Shown here: piece after piece, positions 12,053-19,353 of the stretch
Position numbering within the stretch: position 1 is the stretch's first letter
Layout: every line of letters begins with the position of its first letter
Source: a virus
Direction: 5' to 3' (one strand)
DNA length: 22,267 nucleotides
Virus record (IMG/VR): IMGVR_UViG_3300048823_000198
Location: 1-22,267 of that record
The notes under the pieces: generated by a model
Seen by the model: the letters and a program-made list of their open reading frames with translations, nothing else
Database searches by the model: none
What the model was told of the DNA's origin: nothing
Translations under genes and position numbers: made by a program

Positions 12053-12525
12053 TCCGCTCCATGATCGAGGATGACGTTCCGAAGTTGGCAGCCATCGTCG
12101 CGCTCAACTACAACCGTCATTGCGCGGAGGCGTTTCACCACGAGGCGCGCTGCGCATTCTACAACTATCCATTCAAGCCGCGCTTCATCGTCGCCGAAGA
12201 TTCGAGCGGCTGGCCACTCGGCTGCGCATGCTGGAACGCCGATTGGTGTTCGTGGGGTGTTTTCAATATCAGTTGGGTCCAGGTCGCACCGCACATTCAA
12301 GGCAGAGGCGTCGGCAAGGCTTTAGTCGAAAGCGTCCTTTCGGAACTGCGCCCAATTGCCTCTTTGATCCTACTGGCAACCACCAAGCCCATTTATTACC
12401 AGCGCTGGGGCTTCAAAGTCATTCAGACCTACAGCGCGACCGTCGAATATGAGAAGGCCGGCGAGATTGAAAGCCTGATGGCTCTCCCTGTCTCTCTCCA
12501 ACACCAGCCCGAGGGCGAGAAATGA
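12049..12525 (+). CDS. GNAT family N-acetyltransferase
   Basis: A 158-residue protein with GNAT motif A, the acetyl-CoA pyrophosphate-binding loop, as QGRGVGKALV at about 84-93, preceded by the strand SWVQVAPHI. The B motif region follows as YYQRWGFKVIQTYSA. The length is normal for a single GNAT domain. The substrate cannot be deduced; phage members could modify host proteins, small molecules or RNA. The start ATG overlaps the 13-codon mini-ORF, and the stop overlaps the next gene. The 12 bases at the start junction, GGCGAGAAATGA, recur exactly at the stop junction. Confidence 0.88.
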   Translation: MIRSMIEDDVPKLAAIVALNYNRHCAEAFHHEARCAFYNYPFKPRFIVAEDSSGWPLGCACWNADWCSWGVFNISWVQVAPHIQGRGVGKALVESVLSELRPIASLILLATTKPIYYQRWGFKVIQTYSATVEYEKAGEIESLMALPVSLQHQPEGEK

Positions 12526-12926
12526 CAGATGATGAAAGTCTCGATGGATACTGCGGGGCCGACCCGAGAGCAGCCCGTAAGGTTTTTGACCGGACCCAAC
12601 CCCCTCCCCCCGCCACACTGGCGGATCGGCTTGAGGCCAGCTACGCCGCGGGCTTGATCAGTATTGAGCAAGTTGCGAAAGAGGCGTGCGCTGCGCTGCG
12701 CAATTTGTCTGTGCCGTCCCCCGCCACAGATAGGCTAGCGACCGTACAATGGCTTCGCGATATGGGGAGCAAGCTTATCAACGGCACTATCGTTGACGGC
12801 GATATCGAATGCGCCAAGATATTTGAAGCCGCGGACGAACTTGAGCAAGCCATCCTCGCCCGCTCCCAGCCAGTAGGAGTGCGAGAGGCGCTGGATCGCT
12901 TGCGTGAAATCGAGCAACCAACGTGA
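12522..12926 (+). CDS. Hypothetical 134-residue protein
   Basis: ATGA overlap with the GNAT gene at the start. The N-terminus is acidic and Pro-rich (TQPPPPATLADRLEASYAAG). The rest is mainly helical, with repeated hydrophobic/charged heptad-like stretches (EAADELEQAILARSQPVGVR). No catalytic motif or membrane segment. Not recognised. It ends six bases before the Gp37/Gp68-family gene. Confidence 0.6.
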   Translation: MTDDESLDGYCGADPRAARKVFDRTQPPPPATLADRLEASYAAGLISIEQVAKEACAALRNLSVPSPATDRLATVQWLRDMGSKLINGTIVDGDIECAKIFEAADELEQAILARSQPVGVREALDRLREIEQPT

Positions 12927-12932
12927 GGGAAC

Positions 12933-13864
<932 letters not shown>

Positions 13865-13868
<4 letters not shown>

Positions 13869-14158
13869 TCCTGACCCCTTGCGAGCATCGCCTGCACCAG
13901 GTGCTACTGCATTTCGGTCCGGCGCCAACGGATCTGTTGGCACTTGTGATCGCCAACGGCCGGCCGCTGCGCAAAAGCCATCCCCTGACCTGGCTGCGCC
14001 ATCTGCGCCGCAAGCTGGGGCGCCACGGCATCGCCATCGTCAGGACGCCGCAAGGCTACAGGATCCATCGCGGAGGTCCGTTGCGCGACCGTGCCGCCTA
14101 CATGAAGGATTATCGGGCCAGGGTCGGGCGCGCGAGCCGGGCCAAGGTTCGAAAATAA
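13865..14158 (+). CDS. Orphan winged-helix DNA-binding protein
   Basis: A 97-residue protein coupled to the preceding gene by ATGA. Residues about 20-70 (PTDLLALVIANGRPLRKSHP, then LTWLRHLRRKLGRHGIAIVR and TPQGYRIH) resemble the OmpR/PhoB-type effector domain: a recognition helix with LRRKL, then a hairpin with GYRI. No receiver domain is present. The C-terminal 30 residues are very basic. It is the last gene before the convergent junction and could regulate either cluster. Assignment is by pattern only. Confidence 0.55.
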
Positions 14159-14217
14159 ATCCCAAATGTGAGCGATAGTGATCAGGAACGAACGCCCGCG
14201 GCGTGCATTATGTCCTT

Positions 14218-14274
14218 GGTCGCTGGTGGCCTCGGCCCTCCCCCCAAAGAGTTTGCCGGGCAAGGCCAGCGACC
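14218..14274. other. Inverted repeat in the convergent gene-free junction
   Basis: GGTCGCTGG (14218-14226) pairs with CCAGCGACC (14266-14274) across a 39-base loop. The 218 bases from 14159 to 14376 have no gene I can support. This stem might end transcription of the rightward operon or be part of a small structured RNA. Confidence 0.4.
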
Positions 14275-14317
14275 TTCGGGACGGGAGATGTAACCGCCTC
14301 AGTAAATGCGTCAGGAA

Positions 14318-14355
14318 CCGGCTTCCACGGCTTTAATGAGGCCCGTGGAAGCCGG
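14318..14355. terminator. 13-bp perfect inverted repeat, likely bidirectional transcription stop
   Basis: CCGGCTTCCACGG (14318-14330) and CCGTGGAAGCCGG (14343-14355) form a 13-bp perfect stem with a 12-base loop between two convergent operons. A small TCCC-GAAA-GGGA hairpin follows at 14363-14374. Neither side has a clear T-run, so intrinsic termination is uncertain, but location and strength favour this role. Confidence 0.55.
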
Positions 14356-14376
14356 CTTCCCTTCCCGAAAGGGATT

Positions 14377-14760
14377 CTAAACCCCGCCCGGCATCACGTA
14401 ACAATAGACGTCATGGGCTCGGCTGATGAACACCACGCCGTGCCCCGTGGGATTGCCGGCGTCGTATTTCAGTTTGGAATCCGGGATCTCGATCTCGGTG
14501 CCGACGTCGACATGCGGCCGCGTGAACGGGATGTCGTCGCGATCGTCGGTGATCACCGCATAGGTCTTTCCATCACGCACATGCACCTCGTCGGCCCAGT
14601 AGGCGTCGGCCTCGCCGCAGCAGGGGGCGCTGGGATTATCCGGCTGCATCAGGGCCTGGTACCAGGCGCGCAACGATGTATCTCCCGCGGTCCACTGGCC
14701 GAGGTCGCGGGCAGTGGCTAGAGCCGGGATCAGCAGCAGCATCGCCAGTATGCGTTTCAT
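14377..14760 (-). CDS. Secreted hypothetical protein with signal peptide
   Basis: A 127-residue protein starting MKRILAMLLLIPALATARDL: two basic residues, a hydrophobic core and an ALATA site indicate Sec export with cleavage near residue 17. The mature part contains SAPCCGEADAYWADEVHV and ends HDVYCYVMPGGV. I remember this CCGEADAYWAD pattern from rhizobial and phage proteins of unknown function. The start at 14760 has GGAGACAGGACC upstream and is coupled by ATGA to a small membrane-protein gene; an in-frame ATG at 14775 is less likely. It is the last gene of the lysis and envelope module. Confidence 0.72.
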   Translation of the reverse strand: MKRILAMLLLIPALATARDLGQWTAGDTSLRAWYQALMQPDNPSAPCCGEADAYWADEVHVRDGKTYAVITDDRDDIPFTRPHVDVGTEIEIPDSKLKYDAGNPTGHGVVFISRAHDVYCYVMPGGV

Positions 14761-14861
14761 CGGTCCTGTCTCCATTGCCACCATTCGTGCAGTGCAGTTC
14801 CGATCACCAGCAGCGCCACCACGGCCAGGAACAGCGCGGCAAAGGCCAGCCAGTGGGTCAA
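14757..14861 (-). CDS. 34-residue single-span membrane protein with TTG start
   Basis: The TTG at 14861 overlaps the preceding stop as TTGA, and the TGA at 14757 overlaps the next ATG. The product is a membrane helix (THWLAFAALFLAVVALLVIG) followed by an aromatic, basic tail (TALHEWWQWRQDR). Hydrophobic design and two-sided coupling support it. The non-AUG start has no separate well-spaced ribosome-binding site and would depend on coupling. It might be a lysis accessory. Confidence 0.5.
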   Translation of the reverse strand: MTHWLAFAALFLAVVALLVIGTALHEWWQWRQDR

Positions 14862-15268
14862 TCCTCCGTGCCCCGGCGGCCCGACAAAATATCATCCAAT
14901 TTTCGAAACATCCGGCTTCTGTCGTCGCGATATTCATGACGGAAATCCTCGAAATCCGATTTGGCGACAAAATTCTTGGCGGTATCGAGTTCGACGTCGT
15001 TGATCTTCTGGCGCAAGGCGGCGAAGCTGTCATGAAACTGGTCGACCAGCCCCTCGATCTTGGTTTCGCTGCGTTGCTCGGCCGCATCGATCTTTTCGCC
15101 CAACCGCTGCTCGGCACTGGCGATGGCGCCTTGCAAATTCAGCTTTGCCGTTGGCTTGTCGCCGCCGGCGCGAAAAATATGAGCGCCAATGGCTGTCAGT
15201 GCGCCTATCATGGCTCCCCCCAATCCCGAGATCGCGTGTGCCCAGTCGAAACCGCCGCTGTCGGCCAT
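14858..15268 (-). CDS. Membrane-anchored coiled-coil protein of the lysis module
   Basis: A 136-residue protein starting MADSGGFDWAHAISGLGGAM. A membrane helix lies at about 12-31 (Gly/Ala-rich), followed by a long charged helical region (about 45-130) with heptad-like spacing (EQRLGEKIDAAEQRSETKIE...). This topology, an N-terminal anchor and an extended helix, is also that of inner-membrane spanins, but no outer-membrane partner with a lipobox was found. GGAAAAAGG precedes the ATG at 15268; the frame is open a further 15 codons without a better signal. Confidence 0.65.
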   Translation of the reverse strand: MADSGGFDWAHAISGLGGAMIGALTAIGAHIFRAGGDKPTAKLNLQGAIASAEQRLGEKIDAAEQRSETKIEGLVDQFHDSFAALRQKINDVELDTAKNFVAKSDFEDFRHEYRDDRSRMFRKLDDILSGRRGTED

Positions 15269-15289
15269 CGGCCTTTTTCCCGGAATCAA

Positions 15290-15314
15290 GATGCCCGGGC
15301 GTAACCCGGGCATC
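15290..15314. terminator. 10-bp stem hairpin after the outer-membrane protein gene
   Basis: GATGCCCGGG (15290-15299) pairs with CCCGGGCATC (15305-15314) across five bases. It lies between the outer-membrane protein stop and the next leftward gene. There is no clear U-run, so it may attenuate or protect the message rather than terminate fully. Confidence 0.5.
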
Positions 15315-15346
15315 GATGCTAAGTGGGACGCGTCACGAAACGCCGA

Positions 15347-15994
15347 TCAGAAGTGCTTCTGCACCATGATGCGGAACACATTTTCGTCGGCCTGGCCCTT
15401 GACCGAGGGGGCGTTGTAATACTGGAACGCCGTGGTCCAGCCGGCCGCGATCACGCTGTCGACTTCGAATCCCGCGCAGCCTTTTTCGATGCCGTGGGCG
15501 AGGCAGCCGCCGGCAATGATGGCAGGGGTCGACTTGGCCGGGATGTTGGCGGGAACCAGATTGACGAACGGGTTTTGCGAGGCGGCCGGCGCGGCCGTGG
15601 GCGCTGCGGCGGTACCGGTTTGGGTCGAGGTGAAGAAATTGTAGCCGAGCTTGACGAACTGGGTTGAGGTGAAGGTGCCGGTGGCGCCGCCGGTGCCAGG
15701 CTGGTAGCCGGCATTGACCTCGATGCCGGCCAGCCAGGAGCCTTTCCAGAGCTGATAGCCGAAGCCGGTATCGATCCCGATCTGGCCGCCATTGCCGCCC
15801 GTGAGCGCGCCGCCCAGGTTGGCGTTGTTCTCGAGCGCGAAGTCCCAGTAGGCGCCGCTGCAATTGCCGGCGGCCACACAACTGGTGGGAGCCGCCAGTG
15901 CCTTGAAGACCGGGTTGGAGGGAAGGTTGTCCGCCGCCAGCGCCGGGGTGGCCAATAGCGCGGCCGCGAAGATCAGGGATGCGAGCGATTTCAT
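15347..15994 (-). CDS. Outer-membrane beta-barrel-like protein encoded by the phage
   Basis: A 215-residue protein with a signal peptide (MKSLASLIFAAALLATPALA, cleavage near 21). The mature part is rich in Gly, Asn and aromatic residues with alternating strands (WDFALENNANLGGALTGGNG..., IGIDTGFGYQLWKGSWLAGI...). It ends in QKHF, the terminal Phe typical of outer-membrane barrels. A Pro/Ala-rich loop (TGTAAAPTAAPAASQNP) interrupts the middle. A possible disulfide pair occurs in SCVAAGNC. Phage-coded outer-membrane proteins may alter receptors or block superinfection; that is inference. The start has AAGGA upstream. Confidence 0.72.
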   Translation of the reverse strand: MKSLASLIFAAALLATPALAADNLPSNPVFKALAAPTSCVAAGNCSGAYWDFALENNANLGGALTGGNGGQIGIDTGFGYQLWKGSWLAGIEVNAGYQPGTGGATGTFTSTQFVKLGYNFFTSTQTGTAAAPTAAPAASQNPFVNLVPANIPAKSTPAIIAGGCLAHGIEKGCAGFEVDSVIAAGWTTAFQYYNAPSVKGQADENVFRIMVQKHF

Positions 15995-16102
15995 GACATG
16001 GATTCCTTGTAAAGGGTGAATTCACGCCGGAGAAACTAGGTGATTCGGTTGTAACTGAATCTCGCGCCACTGTGGATGGCGTGAGATTTTGGTCCGATGT
16101 GA

Positions 16103-16537
16103 CTATTTGGGTACAAGTGCCGGAGCGGCAACCACGTTCGGCGCGGTCGCCGGATTGGCTGCCATCTCGGGGTTAACCACGCCCTGCGAGCCGATCGCCG
16201 GCGATGCTGCGGCGTTCACGATCGCCACCTTGGCGTCGACGTCGCCGGCCTTGGCGGCGGCAAAAATCTTGTCCATCATCGACCCGAAGCCGGACGAGTT
16301 GACGCCCATCTTGCCGAGATACACGGCCGCGATCGGGAACACGATGTACCAGATATTGGCGAAGGCACCGATCAGGTCATGGGTCGACTGGTAGATGGTG
16401 TGGGCCGAGGACAGGATCTGGGTCTGCTGGTCCGGCGAGAGCGTGCCGAGCGCCACAAACACGGCGAGGCCGCCGGTCGCATTGGAGCCGATATAGCGCA
16501 GCGCGGCGCTGATCTTGTTGGTGGTATCGCTTGCCAT
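16103..16537 (-). CDS. Putative holin (two membrane spans)
   Basis: A 144-residue protein starting MASDTTNKISAALRYIGSNA. Hydrophobic spans at about 18-33 (ATGGLAVFVALGTL) and 56-75 (IGAFANIWYIVFPIAAVYLG) are followed by a soluble tail rich in Ala and Pro. Similar small proteins with an RYIGS start, LSPDQQ linker and IGAFxxIWY span are found near phage endolysins, and I take it as a holin that would open the inner membrane for the endolysin. AAGGAATTT precedes the start. The tail is longer than in minimal holins. Confidence 0.6.
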   Translation of the reverse strand: MASDTTNKISAALRYIGSNATGGLAVFVALGTLSPDQQTQILSSAHTIYQSTHDLIGAFANIWYIVFPIAAVYLGKMGVNSSGFGSMMDKIFAAAKAGDVDAKVAIVNAAASPAIGSQGVVNPEMAANPATAPNVVAAPALVPK

Positions 16538-16557
16538 GGTCAAATTCCTTTTCGGTT

Positions 16558-16821
16558 CTAGCCGGCCGAGATCGATCCGGGTGGGCACCAGTGCCACAGA
16601 AAATGGGTCAGCAGCGCGCCCCAGAAATAGCCCAGCGCCAGGCATGCCGTTGCCAGCGCCAGCGGGAATTTCGACGCGACGGTATAGACCAGCATCGACA
16701 GCGTGATCTGGTTGGGCTTGGCTTTGGCGGAGAGCGCGCGGCCCTCGATGACGCCGAATTCGGCCCAGCCCAGCAACAGCCACGCCGCGATGCCGACCGG
16801 CCACAGGATCCAGTAGTTCAT
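16558..16821 (-). CDS. 87-residue two-span membrane protein
   Basis: ATG 16821 overlaps the stop of a small upstream frame as ATGA; an ATG at 16839 is less likely. Two membrane spans, about 3-22 (WILWPVGIAAWLLLGWAEFG) and 55-80 (FPLALATACLALGYFWGALL), are joined by a basic linker. It is followed by the putative holin gene, and either could act as holin or antiholin. Not recognised as a named family. Confidence 0.65.
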   Translation of the reverse strand: MNYWILWPVGIAAWLLLGWAEFGVIEGRALSAKAKPNQITLSMLVYTVASKFPLALATACLALGYFWGALLTHFLWHWCPPGSISAG

Positions 16822-16904
16822 GACGTGGTGCCCCCGCATCGTTCCGCCGCTACCGCGCGCGAGGCGGCTTCTAGCGCGTCAAGGAAATGGAATTCATCGC
16901 GCAA
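16818..16904 (-). CDS. Possible 28-residue protein with TTG start
   Basis: The frame ends in a TGA (16818) that overlaps the next ATG as ATGA. It reads RDEFHFLDALEAASRAVAAE followed by RCGGTTS, a protein-like amphipathic helix. A TTG at 16904 has AAGGGAAACAG just upstream. The frame stays open another 32 codons with good composition (DEAIAQTCKGKQ...), but I find no ATG, GTG or TTG there. The alternative is a 22-codon ATG frame at 16871-16939 coupled to the upstream gene. Confidence 0.4.
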   Translation of the reverse strand: MRDEFHFLDALEAASRAVAAERCGGTTS

Positions 16905-16935
16905 CTGTTTCCCTTTGCAAGTTTGAGCAATCGCC

Positions 16936-17082
16936 TCATCCGAACAATCTCCATGCCCCGCTGAAGCTGCCCAGCGCGATAGCCATCAGCGCCAGCGGCG
17001 CCAGCACGCCGTAGATCCCGCCCCCCGTGACCGCAATCACTGAAGCCCAGAACACCGTGCGGATGACGCTGCAACAGGCCAT
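16936..17082 (-). CDS. 48-residue small membrane protein
   Basis: ATG 17082, eight bases after the upstream gene's stop, opens a frame with a long hydrophobic stretch from about 8 to 40 (RTVFWASVIAVTGGGIYGVL, then APLALMAIALGSF), long enough for one or two spans. The ribosome-binding site is weak. A longer frame across the same DNA (16871-17134) has poor composition and overlaps more. It belongs to the lysis module; the function is unknown. Confidence 0.5.
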   Translation of the reverse strand: MACCSVIRTVFWASVIAVTGGGIYGVLAPLALMAIALGSFSGAWRLFG

Positions 17083-17090
17083 CAGAAATG

Positions 17091-17459
17091 CTAATCGTTG
17101 ACGTTCTCGTTGAAGGTGCAGGTCGCCTTTCCATCCGGGCAGCGCGTCCCTCTAACCTTCCAGTCTGCCGCCTTCTTTGAGGTCAGCGGCTCGCAGGTGT
17201 CGCGCATATACTGCTCCATCGGGTCGCTGCCTGCTGGACATGCGCGCTGTGGCTTGCATACCTGATCGCAGTTGTCGTCTCCCTTGGCTTGCGAGTAGGC
17301 GTGGCACGATCCCCAACGGTAGCCCTTCGACATATCGCAGCCGCGCGCCAGCGGGTCGATCATGCCGCCCATCATCCCCTGCGCCAGGGCCGGGGCCGCC
17401 AGCAGCGCCATGAAGATGATCGCAACGAAGCCGGGTGCGAAGCGCAGCGCGTGGTTCAT
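17091..17459 (-). CDS. Secreted eight-cysteine protein
   Basis: A 122-residue protein with a signal peptide (about 1-26, ending AAPALA). The mature part holds eight cysteines (CDMSKGYRWGSC, then NCDQVCKPQRACP, DTCEPL, RCPDGKATC), an even number suited to disulfides in the periplasm. There is no lipobox, so it is not an obvious outer-membrane spanin. The start overlaps the upstream stop as ATGA. The family is not recognised; the site in a lysis module suggests an envelope role. Confidence 0.68.
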   Translation of the reverse strand: MNHALRFAPGFVAIIFMALLAAPALAQGMMGGMIDPLARGCDMSKGYRWGSCHAYSQAKGDDNCDQVCKPQRACPAGSDPMEQYMRDTCEPLTSKKAADWKVRGTRCPDGKATCTFNENVND

Positions 17460-17647
17460 GGTGTAGGCCCGAATTTCTGCGCGGCGACCTTGCGGGTTCC
17501 GCGCTCCAGTTCGATCAGGAGGTCGAAGCTTTCCCCGAGGTGATGCTCGAGCTCTGCCCCACGAAAGCCCGAGGCATTGACGATCATGCCGTGCCCTACT
17601 TCGACCAGCGCGTCGTCGATCAGTTCGTTGAATTTATCGAGGGTCAT
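17456..17647 (-). CDS. Hypothetical 63-residue protein after the endolysin
   Basis: ATG 17647 overlaps the endolysin stop as ATGA; the longer frame to 17773 lies inside the endolysin gene. The product (MTLDKFNELIDDALVEVGHG...) is mostly helical and acidic with LIELERGTRKVAAQKFG at the end. No membrane segment. Not recognised; its tight coupling hints at a helper of the endolysin or a packing coincidence. Confidence 0.6.
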   Translation of the reverse strand: MTLDKFNELIDDALVEVGHGMIVNASGFRGAELEHHLGESFDLLIELERGTRKVAAQKFGPTP

Positions 17648-18285
17648 GCGGCGATGCCGAAGGCGCGTTTCCAGAGCTCGATCGAGACTTCGCGCTGGCG
17701 CAGCCCGATCAAGCCGCCGTTGAGATGGCGGGTTTCGTTCACTTCGTCGTCGCGCTGCGCGTAAGTCAGGCACTTGCAGATGGTGACGAAATCGACCACG
17801 CCGACCCGCAAGAAATACCGGGGGTCGTTGACCAACTCCGGATGGGTCAGAAAATCCACCTTCATCAGTTCGGAAAGCCTGCCGTAGGCGTCGCGTCCGG
17901 TTGATTGCGCCGGATCCCGGCCGCGGTAATTCCAGCCGTCCTCGGTGCCGATGCGGTTGCCCATCCGGCCGTTATAGGCCTGGTTGGCGATGGCGCGGGG
18001 ATTGTGCTGCAGCTGCTCGGCCAGTTCGAGCGAGAAATGCGAGGGCCACTGGCTGTGCAGCTGGCTGGCGCGGTAATTGAGGTTTTCCTCGACCTCGATG
18101 CCGCCGCCGCATTCCTCGGTGAATTCGCCCATCATGTTGGCGATCGCGAGCGCCGTCTCCAGACCGAATTCCTCGAACAGCTGAGGCGCCTGTTCGATCA
18201 TCGCGGCTCCCAGCCCGGGAATATGCCGGTCGCTGTGCGGCCAAAGATGCCGCAAGGCGTTGGCAAAGGTCCCGGGCTGGATCAT
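17644..18285 (-). CDS. Endolysin, glycoside hydrolase family 19-like
   Basis: At least 213 residues. GEFTEECGGG at about 53-62 with EENLNYRASQL just after is the catalytic-Glu and following-helix pattern of phage GH19 (chitinase-like) muramidases; later come NQAYNGRMGNRIGTEDGWNY and RGRDPAQSTGRDAYGRL. Such enzymes cut peptidoglycan to release virions. The usual block reads GRG-x-x-Q-x-TGR; here the second Gly is Asp. The annotated ATG truncates a region that relatives usually keep: the frame continues upstream as LASLTTDDILA, and a CTG at 18318 with AGAAGG before it may be the true start. No signal peptide, so a holin would be needed. Confidence 0.82.
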   Translation of the reverse strand: MIQPGTFANALRHLWPHSDRHIPGLGAAMIEQAPQLFEEFGLETALAIANMMGEFTEECGGGIEVEENLNYRASQLHSQWPSHFSLELAEQLQHNPRAIANQAYNGRMGNRIGTEDGWNYRGRDPAQSTGRDAYGRLSELMKVDFLTHPELVNDPRYFLRVGVVDFVTICKCLTYAQRDDEVNETRHLNGGLIGLRQREVSIELWKRAFGIAA

Positions 18286-18383
18286 GGCGAGGATGTCGTC
18301 CGTCGTAAGGCTGGCCAGCCAACCTTCTACCCCAGACCCGATTGATTCGCCGCAAGTTGTTGTGGATAAGCGGGGGTTTTCCG

Positions 18384-18524
18384 CTAGGCCTTGGGGCCCG
18401 GAACCAGCCCATGCCGCAACAGCATGGTGGGCTTGGCTTGTGGTTTTGCCTTGCGGCGATGCAACGGCTTGCGGCGGGGAGGCTTTTTGGCCTGGCGGGG
18501 GGGATGGGCGGGGGCGTCAGTCAT
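18384..18524 (-). CDS. 46-residue basic Pro/Lys/Arg-rich protein
   Basis: ATG 18524 overlaps the upstream stop as ATGA and runs to TAG 18384. The product (MTDAPAHPPRQAKKPPRRKP, then LHRRKAKPQAKP...) is strongly basic and disordered, with a short hydrophobic end (TMLLRHGLVPGPKA). It could bind nucleic acid or acidic surfaces. It lies 65 bases upstream of the most plausible endolysin start. Confidence 0.5.
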   Translation of the reverse strand: MTDAPAHPPRQAKKPPRRKPLHRRKAKPQAKPTMLLRHGLVPGPKA

Positions 18525-18796
18525 GCGGCGTCCGTTTCCGTCAGGTAATCTTTCCACATCGGCGGAAAGGTTGTGTCGTTACGCGCCGGCAGGTCATCCT
18601 CGCGCCAGGCAAACGGAATCCAGCCCTGCTCGTTGAGCGAGAGCATGGAGCCTCGGGTGAACAGTGCACCATGCTCGCCGACGTGAACGCAAAATATATC
18701 GATCGCGGTCGGCTCCTTTTCTGCAAAGGCCACGACAACTAAATCCGAACGATCCCAGGGAAAAATATGCTCGTCAAAGGTCCGCCAGCCGCTCAC
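18521..18796 (-). CDS. Hypothetical 91-residue protein with GTG start
   Basis: A GTG at 18796 overlaps the upstream stop as GTGA and has GAGG seven bases before it. The longer frame to 19000 would cover the whole upstream gene in another frame. The product (SGWRTFDEHIFPWDRSDLVV...) alternates strands and loops with many aromatic residues, and ends DYLTETDAA. It is not recognised. Confidence 0.62.
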   Translation of the reverse strand: MSGWRTFDEHIFPWDRSDLVVVAFAEKEPTAIDIFCVHVGEHGALFTRGSMLSLNEQGWIPFAWREDDLPARNDTTFPPMWKDYLTETDAA

Positions 18797-18990
18797 AAAC
18801 GATCCTCCGCGAACATCTCGGCCAGCAAGGTCAGATGCGAGGCTGCCTTGAGGGCCTGTTCCTTGTCGGAAATCTCGAAAATGATTTTGGATTCTTTCTC
18901 GTCCCAAAGCTTGATGCCGCGGCCGCCGCCCTCGAAATGAAGTAAGCGGCCGTCGTGCGTCACGAAGTCGCCGGGGGAGAAACCCATCAT
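18793..18990 (-). CDS. Hypothetical 65-residue protein
   Basis: ATG 18990 (MMGFSPGDFVTHDGRLLHFE...) overlaps the regulator's stop as ATGA. An N-terminal GDFVTHDG strand-turn, as in small SH3-like folds, is followed by a helix (DKEQALKAASHLTLLAEMFA). The function is unknown. Confidence 0.62.
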   Translation of the reverse strand: MMGFSPGDFVTHDGRLLHFEGGGRGIKLWDEKESKIIFEISDKEQALKAASHLTLLAEMFAEDRL

Positions 18991-19190
18991 GCCGCCTCAT
19001 AGAAATCGTTCGGCTGGACCTTGCCCCTGGTCATCTTCATGATCTGCCGCATCGCCTCTTTCTCCGGCATGCGATCGCCGGAAACATAGCGCGCAATGGT
19101 CGGTTGCGGCTTTCCCATGCGCCGGGCGAACTCGGTCACGGTCAAGCCCTCTTTGATCAGCCAGTCTTTGAGTTTCATGGGTTGAGCCAT
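18987..19190 (-). CDS. Cro/C1-family helix-turn-helix regulator
   Basis: A 67-residue protein (MAQPMKLKDWLIKEGLTVTE...) with a textbook Cro/C1 helix-turn-helix: LTVTEFARRMGKPQPTIARY, then VSGDRMPEKEAMRQI (about 15-50), and a short NDFY tail. Single-domain regulators of this size act as Cro-like switches. Starts at 19190 or 19178 are possible; neither has a strong ribosome-binding site. It is divergent from the operon at 19354, whose promoter carries an ATACC-N5-GGTAT palindrome that this protein could bind. The same palindrome recurs at 20265. Confidence 0.8.
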   Translation of the reverse strand: MAQPMKLKDWLIKEGLTVTEFARRMGKPQPTIARYVSGDRMPEKEAMRQIMKMTRGKVQPNDFYEAA

Positions 19191-19291
19191 ACCGCTGCGG
19201 TGTTGATTCCGCAAGATGGGAAAGCCAGCGCTCCCCTGCAATGATGGGTGCGACATTGTGGCGCATTGTGTTTTAATTTGCTGTTTTGGGC

Positions 19292-19319
19292 TTGCTATTC
19301 TATACCGTGTTGGTATGTA
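19292..19319 (+). promoter_or_regulatory. Promoter with ATACC-N5-GGTAT operator (site 1)
   Basis: TTGCTA (19292-19297) and TATGTA (19314-19319) are 16 bp apart. Between them lies ATACC-GTGTT-GGTAT (19302-19316), starting four bases after the -35 and sharing its last three bases with the -10. The site sits 35 bases upstream of the first rightward gene and in the divergent region of the Cro-like regulator. Confidence 0.6.
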
Positions 19320-19353
19320 TAGGACGTAAGCCACAGCCAAGGAGAAAGACAGA

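Noticed and set aside
14377-15117. 246-codon version of the secreted protein
   Set aside because: The extra N-terminal part runs across two other small genes in another frame; the signal peptide at residue 1 of the shorter form fixes the start at 14760.
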